Assembly (NCBI GenBank): GCA_030834835.1
Contig: JAUQXD010000209.1
Location: forward strand, 1 to 13,234
Direction of reading: 5' to 3'
Source of the DNA: Thermoflexales bacterium
GTDB lineage: Bacteria > Chloroflexota > Anaerolineae > Fen-1058
DNA: 13,234 bases
Shown here: positions 1 to 8,038 of the stretch, piece after piece
Layout: every line of letters begins with the position of its first letter
Position numbering within the stretch: position 1 is the stretch's first letter
Program-made: the position numbers and the translations under genes
The notes under the pieces: model-generated
Told to the model about the DNA's origin: nothing
Databases searched by the model: none
What the model saw: only the letters and a program-made list of their open reading frames with translations

Positions 1-32
1 GCATGATCGGAACGGTGTGCAACGCAGTCGTC

Positions 33-545
33 TTATGCTTTGACCGCGCGGCGGCGGAGCACCAGGCTCAGCGCCAGCATCGAGGCGACGACGATCACTG
101 CGGCCAGAATCAGCGGCCACGGAGTTGGCGCAGTCGTTGCAGTCAGATCGCGCAGCGTGATAGCGAGGGGGCCGGTGCCGGTGAAGTAGACGCCCGTATT
201 CAGCGTGCCGCTGCTAGTGCTGCGATCTGGGTAAGGACCCTTGGCGGCATTGCCGGGTATCCCATTGCCGCCGTCCGCGAAAGTCACCTCGATACAGAGT
301 GGGGTAGTCGTCGTCACACTGGAAATATCAATATCGAACGTGCCGCTAGCGCCCACGGGCGCTATGACGATAGTGTCCAGCGTGTTGCAGTTAAACACCT
401 CGACGCTGGCGCCATGCACCCACAGCGCATTCGTCGAGCTGTCACGCAGTTCGCCGATGACATTGGAATACCATGCTCCGGCGGTCGCCGTCGGGATAAG
501 CAATGCCAGGACGAGGATAGCGGCAATGACTAATTTCTTGTTCAT
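33..545 (-). CDS. Small secreted, C-terminally anchored surface protein of unknown function
   Basis: The 170-residue product is probably exported and held in the membrane or cell envelope. Residues 1-22 form a signal peptide (MNKK, then a hydrophobic run ending near TATA-GAW). The middle (about 25-130) is Ser/Thr/Gly-rich and probably beta-structured, with two cysteines (C53, C84) that could pair. Residues 143-163 are a second hydrophobic segment followed by RRRAVKA, and just before it sits LRDLTA (131-136) and a Pro/Thr linker. This signal-body-linker-TM-basic-tail layout resembles C-terminal sorting or anchor signals, and the RDL(T/S)A linker recurs in the lamin-tail protein at 8117-8857. 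The start is supported by AAGGAG 7 nt before the ATG. It is the last gene of the minus-strand surface cluster, 76 nt after the anti-sigma-like gene. I recognise no enzymatic family; the layout is clear but the function is unknown. Confidence 0.8.
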   Translation of the reverse strand: MNKKLVIAAILVLALLIPTATAGAWYSNVIGELRDSSTNALWVHGASVEVFNCNTLDTIVIAPVGASGTFDIDISSVTTTTPLCIEVTFADGGNGIPGNAAKGPYPDRSTSSGTLNTGVYFTGTGPLAITLRDLTATTAPTPWPLILAAVIVVASMLALSLVLRRRAVKA

Positions 546-621
546 GATCTAGCTCCTTGAGTCATAAGACTGTTGCTAAAATGCTTGAGGGAAATATGGA
601 TCGATCGACCGGGCGGGCAGG

Positions 622-1299
622 TCATGCTCCAATAGGCCTGCGGTTGATTGGAGACCAGGTGGCATTGCCGACCAGTAACATTGCCGCCGCGCCGGCGACC
701 AGGCTGGTCAGGATTAGCGCCACTTGCGCGGGCAACACATCTAGCCCACGCCCCACAGCTATCGGACTCAGCGTGGTCTGACCGGTCCACGTGACTGCCT
801 GAACCACGTAGGTATAGGTCTGACCGGGCAGCGCGGTGATGTCGGTGAACGAGTATGCCTGAGCGTTACTCTGTACCGGGATTTCACTGATCAGGCTGTA
901 CTCCGCGCTATTGACCGGGGCGCGATACACGCGATAGGTGCTGACGCCGTCGCCGGTCACGGACCATTGCAGCGCGATGCCGGGCTGGACGACGATCCAC
1001 AACGCGACCAATAACACCAGTGCGACCGCCGAACCCACCAGCCACGCCGGGCGGCGGGACGCTTGCTGCCGAGTCTTAATCTGAGCCAACAACCGCTGTC
1101 TCACCATCGGTGAAGGGGCCAGCTTCGGTTGGGCGCTGACGGCCGATCGCACCTCTTCGACAGCGGCCAGGCTGTCAGCGGCCTCTGGCCGGGTCTTTAG
1201 CCAGGTTTCAACGGCGTCGCGTTCAGCGGTGGATAGCGTGTGGTTGGCATACCACGGGAGCAATGTAGATGGGTCCTGATTAGAATGACGCTCAAACAT
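622..1299 (-). CDS. Anti-sigma-factor-like membrane protein with an external fibronectin III-like domain
   Basis: The 225-residue product has four parts. Residues 12-55 (LLPWYANHTLSTAERDAVETWL and the following helix) match the N-terminal pattern of anti-sigma proteins that keep the 'LLPWY-NGTLS-ER--VE-WL' core but lack the HxxxCxxC zinc motif. Residues 84-104 are a transmembrane helix. Residues 108-183 resemble an FN3 domain (QWSV..YRVYR...YSFTDITALPGQTYTYVVQAV). Residues 190-211 form a second transmembrane helix with a short tail. The inferred role is an inner-face sigma-binding or regulatory domain coupled to an outward beta-sandwich. No sigma factor gene lies beside it here, so a regulatory function is unproven and it may be purely structural. 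The FN3-like part resembles that of the protein at 7524-8000. A possible promoter lies upstream at 1323-1352, so it may be transcribed separately from the subtilase. Confidence 0.75.
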   Translation of the reverse strand: MFERHSNQDPSTLLPWYANHTLSTAERDAVETWLKTRPEAADSLAAVEEVRSAVSAQPKLAPSPMVRQRLLAQIKTRQQASRRPAWLVGSAVALVLLVALWIVVQPGIALQWSVTGDGVSTYRVYRAPVNSAEYSLISEIPVQSNAQAYSFTDITALPGQTYTYVVQAVTWTGQTTLSPIAVGRGLDVLPAQVALILTSLVAGAAAMLLVGNATWSPINRRPIGA

Positions 1300-1322
1300 A
1301 AATCTACGCCTGATTTGTCTGG

Positions 1323-1352
1323 TTTATATGTATTGTCGCAAACCACCCGCAA
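1323..1352 (-). promoter_or_regulatory. Possible sigma70-type promoter for the anti-sigma-like gene
   Basis: On the minus strand a TTGCGG (1347-1352) and a TATAAA (1323-1328) are separated by 18 nt and lie 24 nt or more before the ATG at 1299. The -10 matches TATAAT at five of six positions and the -35 is weaker. The surrounding DNA is AT-richer than the genes around it. This is inferred from sequence only. Confidence 0.35.
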
Positions 1353-1416
1353 ACGGTTCAATTCTCGTTATCGCGCTTCGAGACAGCGTAAATATGTTCA
1401 GAAACATGACCTGAAC

Positions 1417-1554
1417 GTGTCATTCCGAACGTAGTGAGGAATCTCTGGCCGCCGGGTCACATAGCCAACCGGGTTAGAGATTCCTCGTCGCACTCGCCCT
1501 GTCCGACGCATCGCGTCGGGGGCGCGCCGGGCGAAACGCTCCTCGGAATGACAC
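1417..1554. repeat. ERIC-like nested inverted-repeat element (138 bp)
   Basis: The element is bounded by perfect 12-bp terminal inverted repeats, GTGTCATTCCGA (1417-1428) and TCGGAATGACAC (1543-1554). Inside are a second perfect 11-bp pair, GAGGAATCTCT (1436-1446) and AGAGATTCCTC (1476-1486), and a 7-bp hairpin CCGACGC-atc-GCGTCGG (1503-1519). The ends resemble the 'GTCATTCCGAACG-AGTGAGGAATCT' class of intergenic repeats that I recall from several bacterial phyla. It lies in the 366-nt gap between the subtilase and the anti-sigma-like gene. It carries no transposase, so it is best read as a non-autonomous palindromic (MITE- or ERIC-like) repeat. The rest of the gap (1555-1665) shows nothing I can name. 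Confidence 0.75.
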
Positions 1555-1665
1555 CTGGCGGGTTGAGTTTCTACCTCCTGCTTGAGGGATGGCGGCCTAA
1601 GAACGACACAACTGCCAGGGGTTAAGTTCACACACTCTAATCGGCTGATGTATCCATCACATTCG

Positions 1666-4600
1666 CTACTGACTCAACATCAAGGGCAAATACGTTTGAT
1701 ACGGGCTGACAAACACGGCGGCCGCAACATTGTTCTCCGTAAACGGATCGGTATCCAGGCCGCTCACATAGGCCTGATTCGTCAGTGTGATCCCTGTCCC
1801 TACGCTGGTAGCCAATGTCGTCAGCATAAACCACCCATTGTCCTCACCGCGCCGTACGATGTCGAAATGGCGCGTGACCGGCTCGACGGTTGTCACGCCG
1901 GGCGGCAGCACATCATATGCCCACACGCCGTGCGCGTCCGACGGGCCGTAGTTGCCAAACAGCACGTAAGTCACCATTTGATTGACATGCGTCGATGGCA
2001 GGACGTAGGTCTTCACCCACAAATCGGTCAGTGTGCGTGCAATGCTGTCGGCCGCGGCCTGATTGTCGGCGGGCAGCGGGTCGAATGTGGCCGAGGCAAT
2101 AGCGATGCTGGCAGTTAGCGGCCAACCCTCACCGATAGCCGGATCGGTTTCGGGCAGCAAGGTCGTTGTGTAGGCCATTCCCGGCCATAACCAATCCCTG
2201 CTGTCCGTCAGCGGCTGCGCGGTGGTGACGCCGGGTGGCAGAGTGTATGTGACGTGGACGGCCTGCGCCGCCGACGGGCCGACATTGCCAAACGACAACG
2301 TGTAGGTCAGCACCGTGCCCGCCACCGGCTCATCTGTCCCTGCCGCAATCGTCGCCCAGACATCCGCCTGCGGCCGGACAGGCTGCACGCTCGATCGGGC
2401 ATTGTTGGATCGATCGGGATCGAATTCGATCGGATCGATGGTGACGACGCTCTTTGTTTCGGTTGAGACCAAATCGGCGGGCGGCTCAAACCCGATCGTC
2501 CACGTTTGCACCTCGCCCGCGCTGAGTTGCGGCACGACCTGGGCGTGAGTAAGGGCTGTCTCGCCGTTGAGCCACAGCGCGTGCGCAATCGACACGGTGT
2601 GCGCGTCCGACAGGCCGTCATTGCCATAGACCAGCGTCACGCTAAACGGCACGCCTGGAATCACCTCTGGCGGTACCGCCTGAGTGATCCAGACATTCGT
2701 CAGCGGCTCCACGCGAATCGGCACGTCCATGGCGCGGGTCAGGTAGGCGGGACCCATCACCAGTTCGCCGCGTTGTCCGTCGTGGGGCGGGCGTGCAGCC
2801 TCCAGCGTAAATGTAGCCGGTTGACCCGCCGCCAACCAATCGGGCAGGCCATGGGCGATGAAGCCGCCATCGGCGTCGGTAGGCACGACCTCCACTTCCA
2901 GGTCGTACAGCCCGCCCTCTGGCTCGACCTGCTCCCCGTTCACGACGACCCAGTACTGACCTGGCGCCAGCGACCGGAGGTGTATAGCCTTATCGACGCC
3001 GTCGCCGTTGGTCGTTGCCAGGAGCCAGTCCAGCGCATCCCATGCGTCTGGCGTCTGGCCGTAATCGTTGTACAGGGCAAGATTGAGGCTGGTGGCGCGC
3101 TCGGCCTTTTCCAGCGTGATTTCCACATCGTACGTGGCCGCCGGGACAGACATGCCGTGGGGCACGCTTTGGCCTGGCGAAATAGCGACACCTGTGAACA
3201 ACGTAGGCGTGTACCAGCCATAACCGTGCGACAACGCAATCGTGCCGCTGAGGTCAATGGTCGAGTGGAACGTGGCGGTGATGGTGCACGTCAGGCCGCA
3301 GTGCGGATCGAGTCGTAGCGGATACGGCTCCACGTAGGCCAGTCCCAGACTGGTCGTGAACGGCACCTGTGTTTGATGCCCGCCCAACAGCACAGCCTGT
3401 TCGACGGCGATATGCGGGCCGCTTCGCGCTTGAACCGCGATCCATTCTTCCGTGCTGCCGGTGACGGTCTGGAACCTCCAGGACGGTCGCGCACCTGATC
3501 GGAAACTGCCGCCAATTAGATTCTGCGTGTACGCCCCAAACCACTGCGGCGCAACGGTCGAGAAGGTGTCGACGACTGGCCCCAGAATCAACGTGTCCAG
3601 ATCGGTCGGGTAGTCGCTCCATTGCGTGTGCGCCAGCAGGATGCTGCCCGGCGGCGAATCGTTCAGCGTGAAGCGATAGAAATGCCAGTCGCCCTCTTCG
3701 CCGCGGCCGCCCCAGCCAAAGCCGCCCTGCGCCCGATCAGCGATCACAGCCCCAACGGCGGGGTCTGGCGCGACTTGCCAGCTGATCGGGACGTTGAGAT
3801 CGCGCGGACGATACGTCGGATCGACATCGAGCCGCCCCGCATCATCGATCACGAGTGTGCCCGCATGCGGACCGTAGGCGGCGTCGGGTGTGGCGAGCAA
3901 AGTCACGGTCACATCGAGGGTGGAGTGCGGGGGGATGGTAGCCGCGGGTGTATCAATCTGCACTTCCGGCCAGTCAACGTGCCGATAGAACGTCACATCG
4001 AAACTGAGCGTGGTGCGGTTGTCCCCCGCGCTGCGCAGAAAATGCGACGCGCCCGCCCACACGCCGCCTGACCCGGCGCCTATTGAGCGAGTATAGGGAT
4101 TGCCCACACTCACTTGCTGCTGCGTGGCGGCCAGGCGGCTGTAATCGAAGCGCACCCACTCGTCGCCACCATCGATCTCGCCCGGCCAATCAACGTGCGT
4201 ATCGACATTGCTATCTGTCCACCACTGCTGATTGCCGTTTAAGTCCCACCAGTTGTAGACTATGAGCCGCCAGTTGTTGTTGGATACAGCCGGTGTGGGC
4301 GGCAAGGTGTCGAAGTGCTCGAACGGCACGGTCAATTTCACCACCATTAAATCGGCGTCGATGTTGGCGCTGATCCACGGCGTCAGATTCAACGCATAAT
4401 CGGGCACGCCGTTGTTGTAGTTGGTGGCGGTGCTGGTGATGGTGTCGAGTGTGGCAGTGTAATGCGCGAGTTCGATCAATTGCTGTGTTTGCAGTGTGGC
4501 GGTGATAGCCACCGGGCCGGGATTGCTCAGCTGGATCGATCGGGTGGTGATCTGGCCGCGCGGAAATTCATCGACCGTGAGCGTAGGCGGATCGACAATC

Positions 4601-6564
4601 AAGCCATACTGGCCCAGCGCGGCCTGCGCGGCGCGGAAGGCGTTGGCCTGACCCGTGCCCTGCGCCATCACCTCGTGACCCAGATCGCGGCCGCTGTTAA
4701 TGAGCAGGCGGCGCAGTTCGTCGGCGGTCGGGAAGCGGCCAGTGGCCCGTTGAAAGGCCTGCGCGGTCAGCGCGCCGATGCCGGCCACGACCGGCCCGCT
4801 GCGACTGGTGCCCGTCCAATGGACGTAGGCGCGTTGGCCGTTGTGGCCGACGTTGACGGGATATGCGCCCGTGCCAGCCTGCCCGTTGGCAACCAGATCG
4901 ACGCCGCGCACGCCGTCGGCGGCCGGGCCACGATCGGACATGGCGGCCACATCGCCGTAGTTGACGCGATTGGGCGCGCTGACGGTCTCAGAGATGCCCC
5001 AGGCGTTGATGGTGCCGTACTGTGTGGCCGCGCCCACGGTAAGCGCCGTCAGCGGGTTGGGCTGAATCAAGGTGCCATTGCCAGAGCCGCCATTGCCAGC
5101 CGAGTGAATGAAGAGCGGGGCTGCGCCGGCGCCAGATTGCTCTTCGTAATAGCGTGACAGATAGGTGACGTAGCGCGATTCCCAATCGTAAGTGTCGTTG
5201 TCGATGTTGCTGGTGCCGTAACTGAGCGAGGCGATGTGCGGTTCGTCGCCGGTATGCGGCGCGCCGTCGTAACCCAGGAAGGCGAACAGGTAAGCGGATT
5301 CGATCGAGCCGCCCGCGTAGACGTTGCCAATGGCGATGATTCTGGCGGCGGGCGCCGGGCCTTGCACCAGCGGGCCATAGGTGGCGGTGTAAAACGAGGT
5401 CACGCGCGGCTCTGGCGTGAAGACGCCGCCGTCGTTGCCGACCGCAGTGGATGAGCACTCGGTGCCGTGGCCGCCGCCTGAGAATGAGGTCGAATCGATC
5501 ATGAAGGCGACCAGCCGGCCGGCGGCCGGAATCGGGACATCGGGGCCGTACAGGCCGATCGAGCCGGGCGGCGGATTGAGTCCGTCGCTGATCCAGTAGA
5601 TCATACCGGCAGAAGTATCGGCCGCTCCGTCACCCGATAAATCGATCACGCCCACCGGTTGTTCGCGCGTCAACTTCGTTTCGAATTGCCCATCGGCATT
5701 GAGGTCCATGAAGACGGCATCATATGTGCCGCTGATGACGGTGTCGGCGACCAGCACGGGCGCGTTGAGCAAAGACGGATCCGGGTGGGTACCCTGATAG
5801 TAACGATCCGACAAACTGGCATTAGGCGCAGTGTACACGATGGCTTTGCCGGGGATGGTAAATGTGAAGGCGCCCGTGCCAGTGATGGTGCGCGCGGCAT
5901 TGACATACCAACCCCAGTTGAGGTCGCCGTCCGGATTGGCCAGATACATGCCCAATGATCGATCATCGTAGGCGATGGGCCAGCCTACATAGGCCTGACT
6001 GCCGGTGAGGGTGGCCGTCTGCACGGCGTAGCGGCCATTCAACGCCGGATTGCCAAAGTCCGCGCCGGAATCCAGCACGGCGATCGTAACGCCCGCGCCG
6101 TCCAGCTGCAGGGTGTTCCATGTCTCGCGCACGCCCTGCGTATCGTTCTCGTACCAGCCAGCAGGTTTGTTCAAACCTGTCAGGTCTTCAAGACCTGACA
6201 GGTTTTCCCCGGTCTGCGCCACGAATGTATGCACTTCATCGGGCTGCGGCGGCAGAGGAGCATCGTCGGCGGTGAGGGTGCCGATGACGCCGGGGGCGCG
6301 GGCTAATTCGGGCAATGCTGCCGTGAAGGCTAAACCCGCGATGCGCTGTAGATCGCCGATCGATTGGCGATAGATCGGGCCGACGAAATATCGATCGAGA
6401 TCGGCGCGGCCTTCGGCGATGACGGTGATCCAGGTCGTGTCGGCGGTCGCACCGGGTGAGGATTGCGCCATGGCCGCAGTCGCGGCCAGCCCGATCGATC
6501 CGGCGGCCGCTAATGCGGCCAACATCGAGAGTAAACTAAGGACGATGATCAGGGCGTGGCGCAT
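1666..6564 (-). CDS. Very large secreted subtilisin-like serine protease (S8) with C-terminal DUF11/CARDB-type repeats
   Basis: This 1632-residue product is an exported endopeptidase. A signal peptide covers about 1-34 (hydrophobic stretch ending AAMAQ), and about 42-110 is a likely propeptide. The S8 triad is visible: D165 in AVLDSGAD, H366 in GGGHGTEC and S587 in GTSRSGPVVAG, with oxyanion-hole N491 in HSAGNGG. GTSRSGP departs from the usual GTSMAxP. About 200 residues separate the Asp and His, far more than in subtilisin; this insert carries two calcium-loop-like motifs (DLNADGQFE at about 287-295, DLSGDGAAD at 308-316). Residues 650-1290 are beta-rich. CARDB/DUF11-like repeats begin near 1290, 1400 and 1515 (for example LTYTLSFGNVGPSAAQAVHV). 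The chain ends VSPYQTYLPLMLSQ without a TM anchor; I recall such YLPL ends in secreted Chloroflexota proteins. The ATG at 6564 follows AGGGA at a good distance. A palindromic repeat is translated in frame at 6162-6205. Confidence 0.95.
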   Translation of the reverse strand: MRHALIIVLSLLSMLAALAAAGSIGLAATAAMAQSSPGATADTTWITVIAEGRADLDRYFVGPIYRQSIGDLQRIAGLAFTAALPELARAPGVIGTLTADDAPLPPQPDEVHTFVAQTGENLSGLEDLTGLNKPAGWYENDTQGVRETWNTLQLDGAGVTIAVLDSGADFGNPALNGRYAVQTATLTGSQAYVGWPIAYDDRSLGMYLANPDGDLNWGWYVNAARTITGTGAFTFTIPGKAIVYTAPNASLSDRYYQGTHPDPSLLNAPVLVADTVISGTYDAVFMDLNADGQFETKLTREQPVGVIDLSGDGAADTSAGMIYWISDGLNPPPGSIGLYGPDVPIPAAGRLVAFMIDSTSFSGGGHGTECSSTAVGNDGGVFTPEPRVTSFYTATYGPLVQGPAPAARIIAIGNVYAGGSIESAYLFAFLGYDGAPHTGDEPHIASLSYGTSNIDNDTYDWESRYVTYLSRYYEEQSGAGAAPLFIHSAGNGGSGNGTLIQPNPLTALTVGAATQYGTINAWGISETVSAPNRVNYGDVAAMSDRGPAADGVRGVDLVANGQAGTGAYPVNVGHNGQRAYVHWTGTSRSGPVVAGIGALTAQAFQRATGRFPTADELRRLLINSGRDLGHEVMAQGTGQANAFRAAQAALGQYGLIVDPPTLTVDEFPRGQITTRSIQLSNPGPVAITATLQTQQLIELAHYTATLDTITSTATNYNNGVPDYALNLTPWISANIDADLMVVKLTVPFEHFDTLPPTPAVSNNNWRLIVYNWWDLNGNQQWWTDSNVDTHVDWPGEIDGGDEWVRFDYSRLAATQQQVSVGNPYTRSIGAGSGGVWAGASHFLRSAGDNRTTLSFDVTFYRHVDWPEVQIDTPAATIPPHSTLDVTVTLLATPDAAYGPHAGTLVIDDAGRLDVDPTYRPRDLNVPISWQVAPDPAVGAVIADRAQGGFGWGGRGEEGDWHFYRFTLNDSPPGSILLAHTQWSDYPTDLDTLILGPVVDTFSTVAPQWFGAYTQNLIGGSFRSGARPSWRFQTVTGSTEEWIAVQARSGPHIAVEQAVLLGGHQTQVPFTTSLGLAYVEPYPLRLDPHCGLTCTITATFHSTIDLSGTIALSHGYGWYTPTLFTGVAISPGQSVPHGMSVPAATYDVEITLEKAERATSLNLALYNDYGQTPDAWDALDWLLATTNGDGVDKAIHLRSLAPGQYWVVVNGEQVEPEGGLYDLEVEVVPTDADGGFIAHGLPDWLAAGQPATFTLEAARPPHDGQRGELVMGPAYLTRAMDVPIRVEPLTNVWITQAVPPEVIPGVPFSVTLVYGNDGLSDAHTVSIAHALWLNGETALTHAQVVPQLSAGEVQTWTIGFEPPADLVSTETKSVVTIDPIEFDPDRSNNARSSVQPVRPQADVWATIAAGTDEPVAGTVLTYTLSFGNVGPSAAQAVHVTYTLPPGVTTAQPLTDSRDWLWPGMAYTTTLLPETDPAIGEGWPLTASIAIASATFDPLPADNQAAADSIARTLTDLWVKTYVLPSTHVNQMVTYVLFGNYGPSDAHGVWAYDVLPPGVTTVEPVTRHFDIVRRGEDNGWFMLTTLATSVGTGITLTNQAYVSGLDTDPFTENNVAAAVFVSPYQTYLPLMLSQ
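6162..6205. repeat. Palindromic repeat translated in frame within the subtilase gene
   Basis: A perfect 16-bp inverted repeat, AAACCTGTCAGGTCTT (6173-6188) and AAGACCTGACAGGTTT (6190-6205), with a single central base, sits inside the protease gene. An extra CAGGTTT (6162-6168) can pair with AAACCTG (6173-6179), giving three alternating arms. It resembles the 'AACCTGTCAGGT' family of dispersed palindromes that I recall from several bacterial phyla, normally intergenic. Here it is read as about residues 121-134 (NLSGLEDLTGLNKP), without stop or frameshift. It lies between the presumed propeptide and the catalytic domain (D165). Confidence 0.8.
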
Positions 6565-6578
6565 GGTGTTCCCTTAAT

Positions 6579-6685
6579 GGGTAGATTGGTAAATTGGTAA
6601 GTTGGTAGATTGGCTCACTGGTTGACCAGTTGACTGATTACCAATCGACCCATCTACGAATCTACTAATCACCAATCTACCACCA
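6579..6685. repeat. Heptad-like palindromic intergenic repeat, copy A
   Basis: This stretch fills the gap between the kinase-like gene's stop and the subtilase start. It is built from variations of GGTAGATTGGTAA on the left and the reverse complement on the right. The outer arms GGTAGATTGGT (6580-6590) and ACCAATCTACC (6671-6681) are perfect complements over 11 bp, and the centre ACTGGTTGACCAGT (6617-6630) is itself a 6-bp dyad. A related copy lies at 12028-12120, where the central 14-mer appears as its exact reverse complement. As RNA it would fold into a long hairpin between two same-strand genes and might act as an attenuator or processing site. Confidence 0.8.
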
Positions 6686-6687
6686 GA

Positions 6688-7494
6688 CTACTCGACCACA
6701 TTCCAGAACGAATCATCGGGCAAAAAGTGCAGATGACGGACGGGCACGGCGGTGTGCAGTTGACGGGCGCGCGTCAGCAGATCGAGGGTGCGGGCGGGAT
6801 CGGCGCACACGACGGGGCTGCTGGCGACGATCTCGGCGACGGCGATGGCGAACGGCAAATCTTCGACGTAGACGCGGCGATCTTGAATCAAGCGATAGGC
6901 CCCCGACACGATGGCAGAACCGGGGCCGGCGGGGGTGTGCTGAGTGGGATTGGAGAAGGGCGTGGCGTGCATGTGCCACTGGCCGTCACGCGGCATCAAC
7001 GCAACAAGATCGTCGTTGAGGACGAGCGCTTCGGGGCTGAGTCGCGACACGGTGGTTTTGCCGCTGCCGGAATGGCCGAAGAATAAATAGCCGCGCGCAT
7101 GGTGCACCAGACCGGCAGCGTGAAAGAGCAGGCCGCCCGCTTCGAACAAACGCAGGGCATAAATCGTGCGAATGAAGTAATCGGCGTCCTCAACGGGCGT
7201 GGCGCTGTTCAGCGTCAGCGTGGCTTGCTGCTGCGCCAGATCGATGTGGCCGGAATAGTCGGGCGCGGTGAAGTGCGCACCATCCAGGCGGAAGACCAGC
7301 GGGCGATCTTCGGTGGCGCGTGGTGTGTGCCCTGCCCGCTCGATCTGCGCGAGGAAGGTCGAAGGTCGATCGGGTTGCAGGAAGGCCGCATAGCGTTTCA
7401 CCAACGCGGCGATCAAGGCGGCATCGGCGCTGATCGTCAGGGGCAGATCGGCGATGGCAAGTGTGAAGGTGGGTGAGGTGGTGGGTGTGTCCAT
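6688..7494 (-). CDS. HPr kinase/phosphorylase-like P-loop protein (HprK-related kinase family)
   Basis: The 268-residue product is a probable ATP-dependent serine kinase or nucleotide-binding protein of the HPr-kinase C-domain/PEPCK-like fold. The Walker A loop is GHSGSGKTT (140-148), preceded by the family's 'LLFHAAGLVHHARGYLFFG' strand-turn. It is followed by an acidic LNDDLVAL (159-166), equivalent to the metal-binding acidic pair of this family, and a C-terminal 'FLPDDSFWNVVE' matching the usual F-PD-SVW ending. It lacks the N-terminal domain of true HPr kinases and no HPr gene is nearby, so the substrate is unknown. Relatives are often found with RiPP or PqqD-type genes, but none is seen here. 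I chose the ATG at 7494 because the upstream in-frame sequence is an Arg/His-rich shadow of the preceding gene. It lies 29 nt after the FN3 protein's stop, so the two are probably co-transcribed. The Shine-Dalgarno is poor. Confidence 0.85.
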   Translation of the reverse strand: MDTPTTSPTFTLAIADLPLTISADAALIAALVKRYAAFLQPDRPSTFLAQIERAGHTPRATEDRPLVFRLDGAHFTAPDYSGHIDLAQQQATLTLNSATPVEDADYFIRTIYALRLFEAGGLLFHAAGLVHHARGYLFFGHSGSGKTTVSRLSPEALVLNDDLVALMPRDGQWHMHATPFSNPTQHTPAGPGSAIVSGAYRLIQDRRVYVEDLPFAIAVAEIVASSPVVCADPARTLDLLTRARQLHTAVPVRHLHFLPDDSFWNVVE

Positions 7495-7523
7495 GCTGCG
7501 CGCACTGAATCGATTGAGTAACT

Positions 7524-8000
7524 CTAGCGTTTTCGCCGCAGAAACAGCATGATGCCGAGCATGATCACGATAACGGCGGCCAGCGCAATGAGGATGGCCG
7601 GGTCGAGGCCGCCGTCGGCCTTCACTTCCACCACGCCTTGCACGGCGGTTGCGCCGCTGGTTTCCACGTCTTCCAGTTGATAGTAGTACGTTCGCCCCGC
7701 GACGACGCTGGTGTCGGTAAAAACGTAGCTGCCGCCGATGAGCGGATCGGGCGAGGCGGGGATGAGTTCGGCGTTGATGCGCGTGAACGGGCCGTCTTTG
7801 GTTTCGCCGCGATAGAGGTTGAAGCCCGCCGTGTTGAGTTCGCTGGCGGTGCTCCATTCGACGGTGACGGTGGCGGAGCCCGTGGGGGTGACGACCATCA
7901 AGACCAGCGCCGCCACCAGGGAAACGAGCAACAGGGGGATCAGAACTTGCCGGGTCGATGTCACGTGTAGACCTATGAAAGAGAATGGCGCATCGATCAT
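7524..8000 (-). CDS. Membrane-anchored fibronectin III-like surface protein
   Basis: The 158-residue product is laid out as TM-FN3-TM. Residues 18-36 (VLIPLLLVSLVAALVLMVV) are a signal anchor. About 45-125 form an FN3-like domain with the recurrent 'VEWSTASELNTAGFNLYRGE...GPFTRINAELIP' pattern and a 'YVFTDTSVVAGRTYYYQLEDV' second half, which I recall as common in secreted proteins of Chloroflexota and relatives. Residues 133-154 are a C-terminal TM helix followed by RRKR. The start is uncertain: the ATG at 8000 has AAGG too close and lies in a hairpin (7987-8021). A GTG at 7964 would give 146 residues beginning MTSTRQVLIPLLL, a more typical signal anchor. It lies directly upstream of the HPr-kinase-like gene. 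Its role is probably structural or adhesive on the surface. Confidence 0.8.
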   Translation of the reverse strand: MIDAPFSFIGLHVTSTRQVLIPLLLVSLVAALVLMVVTPTGSATVTVEWSTASELNTAGFNLYRGETKDGPFTRINAELIPASPDPLIGGSYVFTDTSVVAGRTYYYQLEDVETSGATAVQGVVEVKADGGLDPAILIALAAVIVIMLGIMLFLRRKR

Positions 8001-8021
8001 CCTTGTGAGGATCGATGCGCC
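7987..8021. repeat. 12-bp perfect hairpin covering the ATG of the FN3 gene
   Basis: GGCGCATCGATC (7987-7998) and GATCGATGCGCC (8010-8021) are perfect complements around an 11-nt loop that holds part of the minus-strand ATG at 7998-8000. No T-run follows on the minus strand, so it is not a classic terminator for the LTD gene. On the plus strand it is followed only by a loosely T-rich stretch. It could mask initiation at 8000 or simply be a repeat-derived palindrome. Confidence 0.6.
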
Positions 8022-8038
8022 TTCATTCTACCACTTTT

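Noticed and set aside
2506..3318. 270-residue plus-strand ORF within the subtilase
   Set aside because: It is an antisense frame in GC-rich DNA with no domain pattern and no Shine-Dalgarno, opposite a well-supported gene.
7495..7857. N-terminal extension of the HPr-kinase-like protein
   Set aside because: The Arg/His-rich sequence is the out-of-frame shadow of the FN3 gene; the kinase family begins after the ATG at 7494.
7987..8021. Intrinsic terminator of the LTD gene
   Set aside because: No T-run follows the stem on the minus strand.
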